Shown: positions 18,775 through 27,750, numbered from the stretch's first letter. The stretch: DNA of 64,000 nucleotides from Nocardia kruczakiae NBRC 101016 (GCF_001612965.1 NZ_BDBL01000011.1:62001-126000), one strand, 5' to 3'. Notes: generated from the sequence alone by a model not told the origin. Numbers and translations: made by a program.

Positions 18775-19599
18775 TCAGTGCTCCAGGAACGGCAGCACCA
18801 CCGAAGCGAATTCCCGATACCGGTCGCGGTGGATGCTGTGCCCGCAGGTGAAAGCCTCGACCCGGCAGTCTGGCACGCTGGTGCGGAAGATCTCCAACTT
18901 CTCCGGATCGACCATGCCGCCGGGACCGCCGCGCAACATCATCGTGGCTGCGGTGATATCCGCGAGCCCCTCCCACCATTCCGGATGCGGTTTGCGGAAC
19001 TGCTCGAGCGCCGGAGTGGTCATCGACCGATCGAAGGCGAGGACCGCGCGTGGGTGACGCAACAGACTGGTGGTGGCATGCCACAGTTCCGGCACCGACG
19101 GCAGCCGCCGGGTGAGGGTGAGTTGTTCGTCACCGGAGCGCAGCGGCAACGGCTGCTCCTCGAGTACCAGCCGCCGGACCAGCGCCGGTCGTTCGATGGC
19201 CACCCACGAGCAGGCGTATCCGCCCAGCGAATGGCCGACCAGATCGACGGTGGTCAGTTCCAGCCGATCGCAGAGGTTCAGCAGGTCCGCGCCGAAGTCC
19301 TCGAACCGGTAGGAGGCGGTGTGCTCGCTGCGGCCGTGTCCGCGCAGATCGGGGATGATCACCCGGCGCCCGGACCGGATCAGCGCGGTGGCGAAGCGAT
19401 CCCAGGTGTGGCCGTCGCCACCCATCCCGTGCACCAGCACCACCGGGATCTCCGAGAGCGGATGCGTGGTCGGCGCGCTGCCCGAATCCCGATAGGCGAT
19501 CTGCACCCCCGGCAGGGGCACCCGGATGACGTTCGACTCCACGATCAGCCAGGGTACGTCGCCGCGGCCGCCGTCGCCGCAGCGTGTGGGGTGTTCCAT
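18775..19599 (-). CDS. Alpha/beta hydrolase
   Basis: 274 residues; ATG 19599 lies 14 bp after the imuB stop, which fits one transcript. VLVHGMGGDGHTWDRFA forms the oxyanion region, DLRGHGRSEH the loop, DLVGHSLGGYA the nucleophile Ser, and FTCGHSIHRDR the catalytic His, so the triad looks complete. Family members hydrolyse esters, epoxides or related bonds; the substrate is unknown. Placement inside an SOS operon is unexpected. It is most likely cytoplasmic, without a signal peptide. Confidence 0.85.
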   Translation of the reverse strand: MEHPTRCGDGGRGDVPWLIVESNVIRVPLPGVQIAYRDSGSAPTTHPLSEIPVVLVHGMGGDGHTWDRFATALIRSGRRVIIPDLRGHGRSEHTASYRFEDFGADLLNLCDRLELTTVDLVGHSLGGYACSWVAIERPALVRRLVLEEQPLPLRSGDEQLTLTRRLPSVPELWHATTSLLRHPRAVLAFDRSMTTPALEQFRKPHPEWWEGLADITAATMMLRGGPGGMVDPEKLEIFRTSVPDCRVEAFTCGHSIHRDRYREFASVVLPFLEH

Positions 19600-19613
19600 A
19601 GCCCGGGCCGGGG

Positions 19614-21218
19614 CTACTCGTAGAGTCCCTCCACGTGCCAGATGTGGTCGTAGCCGAGCAGCAGTAGGGCACGCTCCTCGGTGTCGAGCAGGATCTGCAC
19701 GCGCACGGCGCCGCCGGAATCGCCGGTGGCCCACCAGCGTTCGTCCAGCAGCCAGGGCCCGGCCCAGCCCGCGACCAGCCACGACTTCTTGCCCCAGTGC
19801 AGTTCGGCCGGTTCGGCGGTGAACTCGCCACGATCGGTGAGCCAGATCGGGCTGCCGTCGCCGGACTCCAGCCGGACCTCGGGACGGTTGCCCAGCACCA
19901 CCGCGGGGGCCGGTTGCGGCAGCCGGCCCGGCCACGGCAGGCCGGGGTCGGCGGTGGGGACCAATTCCTCACCGAAGGTGATCAGGGTGACGCGTTCGAC
20001 GGGTCCGCGGCCGCCGCTGAGGACACCGATCCGCACCGCCTCACCGCCCAGCAGCCCCTGCACCCGGGTCAGGGCACGGCGGGCGCGTTGATCCTCCTCG
20101 CCGACCCCGCCCCAGAGTCCGAGTTGCAGCGCACCGGCCGCCACCACCTCGACCGGTTCCAGGCGCAGCAAGGTGATCGGAGCGGACGGCGGCGCTTCGG
20201 CACCACCCGCCCGCCCGCGTTTCCCGGTGTTCCGGGCGCGGTGGGTCAGCCAGCCGTCCAGCTGCCAGCGCACCCGATCCGCGGTGGTTTCCGGGGTGAG
20301 CGGCTGGGCACAGCGCCAGATTCTCGACAGGGCTTCCCCGGCCGCGGTTTCGGCGTGGACCGCGAGCCGGGTGCAGGCCACCGAGGCCGCCGCCAGTCGT
20401 TCGTGCAGGCGGGTGGCGAGCATACGACCGGCGAAGGCGGCGGCATCGACCCGCTCGATCGGCGGATCGCACCGGTACTCCACCATCAGATCCGGGGCGG
20501 GCGGGGCCGCCGAGGGCGGGCGCTCCGGTTCGGCACGGGCACACCGGTGCGCCCGGATCGCGTCGGCGCCGAAACGGGAGGCGACCTCGGCGGGCGTGAG
20601 GGCCGCGAAATCACCGATCCGGCGTAAACCCAAGCGATGCAACAGATCCACCAGTTCGGCCCGTTCCGGCGGAGCCAGACTCGGCTCGACGGCCAGCTCG
20701 CCCACCGGCAGCGGCGCCAGGAAATTCGCGGCGGCGCCGGGTGCGACGATCTGCGCCCGGCGCGCGGCGATCACCGCGGCCGACAGCTCGTCGGCGATGC
20801 CGATGCGGCATTCCACACCGAGTGCGGCGACCGCGTCGACCAGGCGTTCGGCGGCCTCCTCCTCGGAACCGAAGTAGCGGGCAGCGCCGCGTGCGGCGAG
20901 TACCAGCAGGCCGGGCCGCAGGACCTCCACCCCCGGCACGGTCGCGTCCACGGCCGTCGCCACCGGTTCGAACAGTCGCGCATCGCGGTCCGGATCCGCC
21001 TGCGCCACATGGAGGTCCGGGCATCGCGCCTGCGCCTCGCGCCTGGTCAGACCGCGGCGCACGCCCGCGTCGCGAGCCACCGCCGAACAGGCCACCACCC
21101 GATTCGCGTGCAGCACCACCACCGGCCGCAGCGGTGAGAGATCGGCCACGGCGGCGGCCGCGGCGGCCGGCCAGTCCGGGCACCACACCGCCAGTACGCG
21201 AAAACCGGGGCGTTTCAT
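19614..21218 (-). CDS. imuB: Mutasome protein ImuB (non-catalytic Y-family polymerase homologue)
   Basis: 534 residues from ATG 21218 (MKRPGFRVLAVWCPDWPAA). It aligns with DinB/Y-family polymerases but the first acidic motif is replaced by AVWCPDWPA, so polymerase activity should be absent. The beta-clamp-binding motif QLGLWG is at residues 365-370, matching the essential clamp motif of mycobacterial ImuB. The C-terminal region (residues ~400-534) is the ImuA'/DnaE2-interaction domain in the family. It is the hub that links the clamp to DnaE2. Start sits after a TGATG relay from imuA'. Confidence 0.95.
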   Translation of the reverse strand: MKRPGFRVLAVWCPDWPAAAAAAVADLSPLRPVVVLHANRVVACSAVARDAGVRRGLTRREAQARCPDLHVAQADPDRDARLFEPVATAVDATVPGVEVLRPGLLVLAARGAARYFGSEEEAAERLVDAVAALGVECRIGIADELSAAVIAARRAQIVAPGAAANFLAPLPVGELAVEPSLAPPERAELVDLLHRLGLRRIGDFAALTPAEVASRFGADAIRAHRCARAEPERPPSAAPPAPDLMVEYRCDPPIERVDAAAFAGRMLATRLHERLAAASVACTRLAVHAETAAGEALSRIWRCAQPLTPETTADRVRWQLDGWLTHRARNTGKRGRAGGAEAPPSAPITLLRLEPVEVVAAGALQLGLWGGVGEEDQRARRALTRVQGLLGGEAVRIGVLSGGRGPVERVTLITFGEELVPTADPGLPWPGRLPQPAPAVVLGNRPEVRLESGDGSPIWLTDRGEFTAEPAELHWGKKSWLVAGWAGPWLLDERWWATGDSGGAVRVQILLDTEERALLLLGYDHIWHVEGLYE

Positions 21219-21246
21219 CACGCTCGCCTGCCGCGTTTCATCACGC
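21210..21246 (-). repeat. 14-bp direct repeat at the imuA'-imuB junction
   Basis: GCGTTTCATCACGC occurs at 21210-21223 and 21233-21246. Each copy carries TGATG on the minus strand: the first to be translated overlaps the imuA' stop, the second creates the imuB start. Between them lies a 7-codon frame (MKRGRRA). Confidence 0.8.
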
Positions 21247-21984
21247 ACCCACTGCCGACAGCGTCGTGGGCGGCGAATCCGATTCCGGGACAATCCATTC
21301 GACCCGGCCGTCACGCGGGCACAGATCGAGGGTGCCGGTGCGTTCCGGCGCGGACCGGCCGCGCACGCAGACGTCCAGGCGCACCGACCGCAGCCGGCCG
21401 CGGCCACGCCCCAGGCCCGAATAGCCCGCGACCCGGGTGTCGATCCGCAGCATCGGACCGCTCCAGGCGCCGCCGGTCACCACGAGCGTGGACCCTTTGC
21501 TGCGGGCGCGGGCGGCGAGAATTCGAGTTCGGCTGGGCGGCACCGACATACCGGCCAGGCCGACCACCACCAGATCCAAACCATCCAGCAACACTGCGGC
21601 GACCTCCACCGGATCCGGGCCGGGCTCGGTCACCACGGCCAACCGGCCCAGATCGGCGCCCATCTCCGCGGCGGCGAGCAACCCGAGCCGCGGCAAACCG
21701 ATCGCCGCGGCGTAACCACCACCACCGGTCACCGCGGCCAGCAGGCCGGTCAGCAGCGACCCCGCCCCCGAGTAGGCCACCACCGCCCCCTTCGGCACCC
21801 CACCCTCGGGCAGGAGCCCGGCCAGGGCGGGCGGTACGGGAAGCAGCTCTCTGCGCAGTTCATCGGCGGTCGGCGGGCGTTCCACGACCTCGACCCCACG
21901 GGCCGGAACCGCGGCCATCCGCCGCCGCAGCTCCGCCAGCTGCACGGCTCGCGCATCACCAGCCGAACCCATCTCGCCGACCAC
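21241..21984 (-). CDS. imuA': Mutasome accessory protein ImuA'
   Basis: 247 residues from GTG 21984, with ATG 21972 as an alternative; an in-frame TAG directly before the GTG fixes the limit. RecA-like fold: PEGGVPKGAVVAYSGAGSLL replaces a normal Walker A, and VVVGLAGMSVPPSRTRILAA plus STLVVTGGAWSG follow. ImuA' partners ImuB and DnaE2 in translesion synthesis; the degenerate P-loop matches mycobacterial ImuA'. First gene of a four-gene operon under a LexA box about 165 bp upstream. Confidence 0.92.
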   Translation of the reverse strand: MVGEMGSAGDARAVQLAELRRRMAAVPARGVEVVERPPTADELRRELLPVPPALAGLLPEGGVPKGAVVAYSGAGSLLTGLLAAVTGGGGYAAAIGLPRLGLLAAAEMGADLGRLAVVTEPGPDPVEVAAVLLDGLDLVVVGLAGMSVPPSRTRILAARARSKGSTLVVTGGAWSGPMLRIDTRVAGYSGLGRGRGRLRSVRLDVCVRGRSAPERTGTLDLCPRDGRVEWIVPESDSPPTTLSAVGA

Positions 21985-22365
21985 CTATCTCTCACCGAAC
22001 GGTCTCCACCGCACTCGATGCACCGCACCGCCGCATCGGCTACATTCCGCTCCTCCTCCGCCTCGGCCGCCGCGCCGGAGCCCGCCTCCCGCGACAGCAT
22101 CCGGAAGCATCGCCGAGAGGTGCAGCACCGATTCAGCTATCGATCTTAATCGAATATACGTTCGATCCGGTGACAGTAGAACCTTCCGACCGGTCTCCGT
22201 CAAGCCGCACCGGCCCACGTGTCACATCAGCCTCACTGCGACTGTTCCGTCACCGGTCGCGGCTGTTGTCCACGCCACCCCTCAGTGGCATCAGCCGGGC
22301 TGTGACCGCTGCCAACCCCGGCCCGAAGCAGGCCGGTCGCCCTGGTTTTCGGCTATCCTCGCGCC
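21985..22365. other. Divergent region imuA' / Ser-Thr kinase
   Basis: 381 bp. Contains the SOS box at 22150-22165, leaving a leader of about 150 nt before imuA'. The rest must hold the kinase promoter. A 77-codon minus-strand frame runs through the SOS box up to the imuA' GTG; its start upstream of the box makes it unlikely as a gene. Confidence 0.5.
22150..22165 (-). promoter_or_regulatory. LexA (SOS) box of the imuA'-imuB operon
   Basis: TCGAATATACGTTCGA, the exact reverse complement of the box in front of dnaE2, matching the actinobacterial SOS consensus with one change. It implies co-regulation of the split mutasome genes. Confidence 0.88.
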
Positions 22366-23511
22366 GTGACCGAACGCGCCCGCCCCATCGTCGGCCCCGA
22401 CTATCTCGTCGCCGGCCGTTACCGCCTGCAGTCCAAACTCGGAGGCGGCGGTATGGGTGCGGTATGGCTCGCCACCGACCGGCTGCTCAACCGCGAGGTC
22501 GCCATCAAACAGGTGCTCACCACCGCGGGGCTCAGCGAGGCCGAGGCGACCGAGGTGCGCAACCGGATCGTGCACGAGGGCCGCGTCGCGGCCAAGCTCT
22601 CGCACGAGCACGCCATCGCCGTTTACGACGTGGTGCTCGAGGCGGGCGAACCGTGGCTGGTGATGGAGTATCTACCCTCGCGCAGCGTCGCCAAGGCGCT
22701 CGCGCTGGCCGACACCCTCTCCCCCATCGAGGTCGCGCAGATCGGTGCGCAGGTGGCCGATGCGCTGGCCGCCGCCCATGCCGCCGGGATCGTGCATCGC
22801 GATATCAAACCGGGCAACATCCTCGTCGCCGATCGGGGCTCCGACGTGGGCATGGCCAAACTCAGCGACTTCGGTATCTCCAGTGCCGGTGAGGCTTTCG
22901 ACGAACCGGAGGACGTGATCACCGGCACCCCGTCCTATCTGCCGCCGGAGGTGGCTCGCGGTGCTCAGCCGGGCCCGGCCAGCGACGTATTCTCCCTCGG
23001 CGCAACGCTGTACACCGCGATCGAGGGACATCCGCCGTACGGATTCGACGACGACAACGACGTCATCGTCACGCGCGCGGCGATGGCGCAGATCATTCCG
23101 CCCACTCGCAGCGGGCCGCTCACCCAGGTGCTGCTGCACATGATGGAACCGGCGCCGCAGCGTCGCCCCACCATGGCCGAGGCGCGCGAGGAAATCCTCA
23201 CCGCCGCATTCGGTCCCGGCACCGGGCCCTATATTCTCGGCGCCCCGATCCGCACCGACGACGGCACGATTCCGGCCTGGGCGGCCCGCAATTCGGCGGC
23301 CGGACTGCGCAGTCCGCATTCCGCGCCGCTGCCCCGCCCGCCACGGGTCGCCGCGACCGGAGCCGTTGCGCAGCAACCGAAATTGGGGAAATCGAAACTC
23401 GTCGACATCGACTTCACGAAGTTCGGGCCCAATGCGGCGCCGCTCGCGATCGCGGTGGGCCTGCTGATCGGACTGCTCATCCTGATCGTGGTGCTCGTCG
23501 CCGCGATGTAG
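22366..23511 (+). CDS. Membrane-anchored Ser/Thr protein kinase (PknB family)
   Basis: 381 residues, GTG start. Kinase domain at about residues 18-285: glycine loop LGGGGMGAVW, ATP Lys48 in VAIKQV, catalytic HRDIKPGN at 144-151, DFG at 168-170, and GTPSYLPPE activation end. A Pro-rich juxtamembrane linker leads to one transmembrane helix (about 355-378) ending the protein, with no extracellular sensor domain. It probably phosphorylates cytoplasmic targets near the membrane; the missing PASTA or other sensor leaves the signal unknown. Convergent with the response regulator gene, 7 bp apart. Confidence 0.93.
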   Translation: MTERARPIVGPDYLVAGRYRLQSKLGGGGMGAVWLATDRLLNREVAIKQVLTTAGLSEAEATEVRNRIVHEGRVAAKLSHEHAIAVYDVVLEAGEPWLVMEYLPSRSVAKALALADTLSPIEVAQIGAQVADALAAAHAAGIVHRDIKPGNILVADRGSDVGMAKLSDFGISSAGEAFDEPEDVITGTPSYLPPEVARGAQPGPASDVFSLGATLYTAIEGHPPYGFDDDNDVIVTRAAMAQIIPPTRSGPLTQVLLHMMEPAPQRRPTMAEAREEILTAAFGPGTGPYILGAPIRTDDGTIPAWAARNSAAGLRSPHSAPLPRPPRVAATGAVAQQPKLGKSKLVDIDFTKFGPNAAPLAIAVGLLIGLLILIVVLVAAM

Positions 23512-23518
23512 GCGCGAC

Positions 23519-24187
23519 TCAGTCGATGCGTCGGCGGTGCGCCCAGCGAGTCAGCGCATTGCGGTTGGACTGCTGGGTTTTTCGCAACACGTTGGAGGCG
23601 TGGGTTTCCACGGTCTTCACCGAGATGAACAGGGTTTCGGCGATTTCGCGATAAGTGTAGCCGCGGGCCAGCAGGCGCAGCACTTCCAGTTCGCGCGGGG
23701 TCAGCGAATCCAGTTCCGGGTCCAGCGGGGGTTCGGGAGCCGGTGAGCGCCCGGTGAACGAGTCCAGCACGAAACCGGCCAGCCGCGGACTGAACACCGC
23801 GTCGCCGCCCGCGACGCGCCGAATGCCTTCGGCCAGTTCGGAACCGGAGATGGTCTTGGTGACGTAACCGCGCGCGCCCGCACGGATCACCGCGATCACA
23901 TCCTCGGCGGCGTCGGAGACGCTCAGCGCCAGGCATACCGGGCCGTTACCCGACGCCGAACCGTTCGGGCGATCGTCGATGCCCTGCAGTACCGCCACAC
24001 CACCGCCGTCGGGCATGTGCACATCCAGCAGCACCACATCGGGTCGCGCGGCGTCGATCCCGGCCACGGCCTCGGCGACGGTACCCGCCTCCCCGACGAC
24101 ATCCATATCGGCTTCGCGGCTCAACTCCGCCCGCACCCCCGACCGGAACACGGCGTGGTCGTCGACCAGAAAAACCCGGATCGTCAC
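23519..24187 (-). CDS. NarL/LuxR-family response regulator
   Basis: 222 residues from GTG 24187 behind GAGGAGA. Receiver domain residues 3-120 with Asp9/Asp10, phospho-acceptor Asp55 (VVLLDVHMPD) and Lys in YVTKTISG; C-terminal LuxR HTH from LTPRELEVLRLLARGY to VETHASNVLRKT. It should bind DNA as a dimer after phosphorylation by the PspC kinase encoded just upstream on the same strand. Targets are probably envelope-stress genes; unproven. Confidence 0.94.
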   Translation of the reverse strand: MTIRVFLVDDHAVFRSGVRAELSREADMDVVGEAGTVAEAVAGIDAARPDVVLLDVHMPDGGGVAVLQGIDDRPNGSASGNGPVCLALSVSDAAEDVIAVIRAGARGYVTKTISGSELAEGIRRVAGGDAVFSPRLAGFVLDSFTGRSPAPEPPLDPELDSLTPRELEVLRLLARGYTYREIAETLFISVKTVETHASNVLRKTQQSNRNALTRWAHRRRID

Positions 24188-24335
24188 AGTTCTCCTCACC
24201 TCGAGCCGGCCCGCTGCCGGGCGCGGCGGCGCCAACTCATCGGTACCACATCGGTGGTCGGGGTGCTCGGCACCGGCCTCGAGGACGGCGGCATCACCGC
24301 CGGTCCGAATTCTGCCCACTCCGCGGGTGCGTCCG

Positions 24336-25829
24336 CTAATGCGACCGGCTGGGGCCGGGCTCCGCGGTCTCGGCCTGCTGTGCCTCGGCATGCTGCGGCT
24401 CGGCATGCTGCGGCTCGGCATGCTGCGGCCGGCCCTGCGCATCGCCGACCCGGTCCGCGTCGCCGGAGGCCGGCATCCCGGTCTCGGCGCCGTCGAACCC
24501 GCCGGTTTCGCCCTGACCTTCGGAATCCTTGCGGGGCATCATGATTCGCACCTCGGTGCCGCGGCCGGGTGCGGTCTGCACCTCCACGGTGCCGCCGCGG
24601 CGTTCGATCCGGGCGTGAATGGATTTCGCCAGGCCCTGCCGGTCCGCCGGAACCGCGGCCGGATCGAAACCGGTGCCGCGATCGCGCACGAAGATACTGA
24701 CCTGATGCGGTTCCACCTCGGCGAAGACGTCGATGGTCGGCACACCGGCATGTTTGGCGGCGTTGACCAGCGCCTCGCGGGTGGCGCCGAGCAGGGCGGT
24801 GAAATGTTCCTTCGGCAGGCCGAATCCGGTGTCGCCGACATCCATCGAGACGTCGCCGACGGTCACCGGCGTGACCTGGACCCCGTGCTGGTCCTCGACC
24901 TCGCCGGCGATGGTGCGCACGGCGGCGGCCAGGCTCGACTGCGCGGGCATGGAATCCTCGAACAACCACTTCCGCAGTTCCCGCTCCTGGCTGCGGGCCA
25001 GCCGGGCGACCTCCTGCGGGTCGTCGGCCTGCCGCTGGATCAGCGCCAAGGTCTGCAGTACCGAATCGTGCAGATGTGAGGCGATCTCCTCGCGTTCCTC
25101 GTTGCGGATGCGGGCCGCGCGTTCGGCATTGAGGGCACGCATCATGCGCAGCCACAGCGGCACCGTCAGCAGACCGACGCCGATCAGGGTGACCGCGACC
25201 GCGATCAGTGCCGAACCCAGCGAACTCAGATTGATGCGGGCCAGCACCACCACGCCCAGCCCGACCACGATGAGCGTCGCCCCGGCCAGGATGCGCGTCC
25301 AGGTGAGCACGGTCGGCCGGGCGGGCAGACCCAGAATGGAACGCGGCCCCTCGGCATCGAATTCGCGCCACACCAGCGCCGCACCGACGGCGACCACGAT
25401 GATCGGCGCCACCACCCGCGCCGCGGTCCCGTTGAACAACCACGCCATCGAGACCGACAGCGCCAGCCCGAGCAGCACGAGCCCGACGGCCTGCCGCCGC
25501 TCGGACGCCGTGGGCGGCGGCCCGTCCGCACCGGAGGAGGTGAAGATCCACAGCAGCCCATAGGCCACGATCCCCGCCCCCATCAAGGCCGACAGCAGGA
25601 CGAACGCCATCCGCACCTTGAAGACGTCGACACCGAGATGGTCGGCGATACCGCCCGCGACGCCGCCGACGACCCGCCCACCGGATCGCCGCAGCAACCG
25701 CGGCTGCTCGAGAACCGGATCGGCGCCCCGGGCGTCCGGCCCGAAACCGTCCACACCGGCACGAGGTTCGAACCCCACGCGACCGTCGAACCCCGAACGC
25801 GCGTCGAATGCGGGCATGGACGGGTACAT
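24336..25829 (-). CDS. PspC-domain sensor histidine kinase
   Basis: 497 residues, ATG 25829. PspC domain at about residues 43-97 (LLRRSGGRVVGGVAGGIADHLGVD in two parts), several further membrane helices to about 225, HisKA_3 box with His254 (EIASHLHDSVLQTLAL) and an HATPase domain with EALVNAAKHA and DRGTGFD. The kinase thus fuses a phage-shock sensor to a LiaS/NarX-type transmitter. The C-terminal ~40 residues contain PQHAE repeats. In a different frame the reading would extend to 24196, 8 bp from the response regulator start, so an indel in the tail is possible. Confidence 0.9.
   Translation of the reverse strand: MYPSMPAFDARSGFDGRVGFEPRAGVDGFGPDARGADPVLEQPRLLRRSGGRVVGGVAGGIADHLGVDVFKVRMAFVLLSALMGAGIVAYGLLWIFTSSGADGPPPTASERRQAVGLVLLGLALSVSMAWLFNGTAARVVAPIIVVAVGAALVWREFDAEGPRSILGLPARPTVLTWTRILAGATLIVVGLGVVVLARINLSSLGSALIAVAVTLIGVGLLTVPLWLRMMRALNAERAARIRNEEREEIASHLHDSVLQTLALIQRQADDPQEVARLARSQERELRKWLFEDSMPAQSSLAAAVRTIAGEVEDQHGVQVTPVTVGDVSMDVGDTGFGLPKEHFTALLGATREALVNAAKHAGVPTIDVFAEVEPHQVSIFVRDRGTGFDPAAVPADRQGLAKSIHARIERRGGTVEVQTAPGRGTEVRIMMPRKDSEGQGETGGFDGAETGMPASGDADRVGDAQGRPQHAEPQHAEPQHAEAQQAETAEPGPSRSH
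24384..24428 (-). repeat. 15-bp tandem repeat, three copies, in the kinase gene
   Basis: CTCGGCATGCTGCGG is repeated three times without mismatch, encoding PQHAE units in the kinase C terminus. The unit length keeps frame, so copy number can vary without inactivating the gene. A degenerate copy lies next to it. Confidence 0.9.
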
Positions 25830-25930
25830 GCCTTCGATCCTGGCACGTCACCCCGACAACCGACCATCGGGAAATACCCGGATTCCCGATCTCGGGGTCC
25901 CGGCGGCGCCGTGTCGCCGGAACCGCCGTG

Positions 25931-26299
25931 TCATCCGAACCGGCGGGCCCGCACCAGCGCGAGGCCGCCCAGAATCACGCCGCCCAGTCCGAGCACCACC
26001 GCGGCGATCGCGCCGGCGAGCCCGTTGCCGGTGCCGAGACCGCCGGCGGCCTCGGCACCGTGGATGCCGCCGACGATCACGCCGACCGCTCCCAGCACCA
26101 GCGCGGTGAGGGCCCGGAACCGGCCGGTGCCGGCCCGCCGGGATCCGGACGAGATCGCCAGTCCCCCGGCGACCACACTGATCAAGCCCAGGACGGCCGC
26201 GATGCTGGGAACGGTCCGGCCGACGCCGACTTCGTACCCGGCGGCGGTAACGGAGAGGTGAGTAGCAGAGAGCGCGGTGAACATATCGAGCGTGGGCAT
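25931..26299 (-). CDS. Small four-helix membrane protein (DUF6223-like)
   Basis: 122 residues from ATG 26299 (MPTLDMFTALSATHLSVTAA). Four hydrophobic segments: SIAAVLGLISVVAGGLAISS, ALTALVLGAVGVIVGGIHGA, GAIAAVVLGLGGVILGGLAL and an N-terminal weaker one. The Gly-rich helices and basic RARRFG end remind me of the DUF6223 family of actinobacteria; this is memory, not a search. Function unknown. It is divergent from a two-component pair and may be its target, since a perfect palindrome lies between them. Confidence 0.7.
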   Translation of the reverse strand: MPTLDMFTALSATHLSVTAAGYEVGVGRTVPSIAAVLGLISVVAGGLAISSGSRRAGTGRFRALTALVLGAVGVIVGGIHGAEAAGGLGTGNGLAGAIAAVVLGLGGVILGGLALVRARRFG

Positions 26300-26422
26300 C
26301 GCGGATCCTTCCGGTCGAGCGAGGAGTGGCGGCCGTGCAGATCCCACGGACTCGGAATCGGCGGCGGCCGCAACGATCGTCGCGCCACGACCCGGTCGAC
26401 GGCATCGGCCCGGAAGCGACGA

Positions 26423-26446
26423 CGCCTACGCCGTTAGGCGTAGGCG
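26423..26446. promoter_or_regulatory. Perfect 10-bp inverted repeat in a divergent promoter region
   Basis: CGCCTACGCC (26423-26432), GTTA, GGCGTAGGCG (26437-26446). It is between the start codons of the small membrane protein and the histidine kinase. Dyads of this kind are bound by NarL-type response regulators; a hairpin in RNA is the alternative. Confidence 0.6.
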
Positions 26447-26532
26447 AGCGATGTCCGACCGCGCACCGCGACGTACGGTGTCGCGCGATCGGCACGATGT
26501 GCCGGACCGGTGCGGACTCCTATGATCGCCAC

Positions 26533-27750
26533 ATGCCGGACCGCGTCACACCGCTCCGCCTGCCCGTGTGGTCTCAGGATCTGCTGCTGGCGGTATTCAT
26601 CACCGTGATGCAGGTCCAGGGCACCGTGGTCCGCAACAGCGCCCGGCCGGAGTCGGTGCTGCGCCCGCTGTCGGATTTCGGGTATCTCGGCTACCTCCTC
26701 TTGATCGCCGCGGGCGCCGTCCTGGTCGTGCGGCGGCAACGTCCGGTCGCGGTCTTCGCCGTCACCGCGCTCACCAGCGCGGTCTACTACACGCTCGACT
26801 TTCCGGACGGGCCCGGGTGGCTGGCCCTGTTCGTCGCGCTCTACACCCTCACCGCCCGTGGCGACGGGCGGCGCTCGCTGGTGGTGGCCGGAGTAGGTAT
26901 CGCGGCCCTGACCGCGATCTGGCTCCCCGCCGCAGCGGACGTCGAACCACCGGCAGCGATCGGCTGGGTCTATTTCCGGATAGGCGCCGCGGTGATGAGC
27001 GCGGCGCTCGGCGAAAGTGTCCGCTCGCGGAAAGTCGTTGCGGCGCAGGCATTGGAGAGGGCGGAGCTGGCGGAACGAACGCGCGAGGAGGAGGCCCGCG
27101 CCCGGGTCGACTCGGAACGTCTCCGCATCGCCCGCGAAGTGCACGATACGGTCGCTCATGCCATCGCCGTCATCAACGTCCAGTCCGGCGTGACCGCGCA
27201 TGTGCTCGACAAACGGCCCGAACAAGCACGCGAGACCCTGAAGATCATCGAGCGGACCAGCTCTCGGGCGTTGACGGAGATGCGGGCGATCCTCGGAGTT
27301 CTGCGCGACGACACCGACGAGCGCGCCCCGCATCCGGGCCTCGCGCAGATCCACGAACTGGCCGCTGCCGCCCGCGACGCCGGGATCGAAATCGAATTCG
27401 ACACGCCTGCACCGCCTCCCGAGATACCCGGCGCGGTCGGCACCGCGGTGTATCGGATACTGCAGGAGTCGATCACCAATGTGATCCGTCATGCCGGCTC
27501 GACGCGAGTATCGGTCGAGGTGACCTACGGTGCCGACGCGGTCGAGGTCCGCGTCACCGACGAGGGGCGGCGGCCGCAGGCGAGCCCCCTCGCCACCGCT
27601 CGAGCGGGCAGCGACGGGCGCGGCATCCTCGGCATGCGCGAGCGATGCCGGCTCCTGGGAGGTGACCTCGACGCGGGCCCGCTCCCGCACGGCGGATTCG
27701 CGGTCACGGCCCGGCTTCCCTTGACGACGACGGAAACGGTGAATCTGTGA
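26533..27750 (+). CDS. Sensor histidine kinase (HisKA_3, NarL partner)
   Basis: 405 residues from ATG 26533. N-terminal membrane half with about five helices (residues 15-165), then a coiled coil rich in Glu/Arg (170-200), HisKA_3 box with His204 ([20 protein letters not shown]), and an HATPase with [15 protein letters not shown] and [11 protein letters not shown]. This is the DesK/LiaS type of Streptomyces and Nocardia two-component kinases. Its TGA overlaps the regulator's GTG (GTGA), so the pair is co-translated. The signal is unknown. Confidence 0.93.
   Translation: MPDRVTPLRLPVWSQDLLLAVFITVMQVQGTVVRNSARPESVLRPLSDFGYLGYLLLIAAGAVLVVRRQRPVAVFAVTALTSAVYYTLDFPDGPGWLALFVALYTLTARGDGRRSLVVAGVGIAALTAIWLPAAADVEPPAAIGWVYFRIGAAVMSAALGESVRSRKVVAAQALERAELAERTREEEARARVDSERLRIAREVHDTVAHAIAVINVQSGVTAHVLDKRPEQARETLKIIERTSSRALTEMRAILGVLRDDTDERAPHPGLAQIHELAAAARDAGIEIEFDTPAPPPEIPGAVGTAVYRILQESITNVIRHAGSTRVSVEVTYGADAVEVRVTDEGRRPQASPLATARAGSDGRGILGMRERCRLLGGDLDAGPLPHGGFAVTARLPLTTTETVNL

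Noticed and set aside
19614..21218. ImuB as an active DinB polymerase
   Set aside because: The acidic catalytic motif at the N terminus is missing; the clamp motif and operon match ImuB.
21985..22218. 77-codon minus-strand frame before imuA'
   Set aside because: Its start lies upstream of the LexA box, so it would not be on the imuA' transcript; composition is unconvincing.
24384..24428. CRISPR-like repeats
   Set aside because: Units are 15 bp, contiguous, in frame within the kinase gene.
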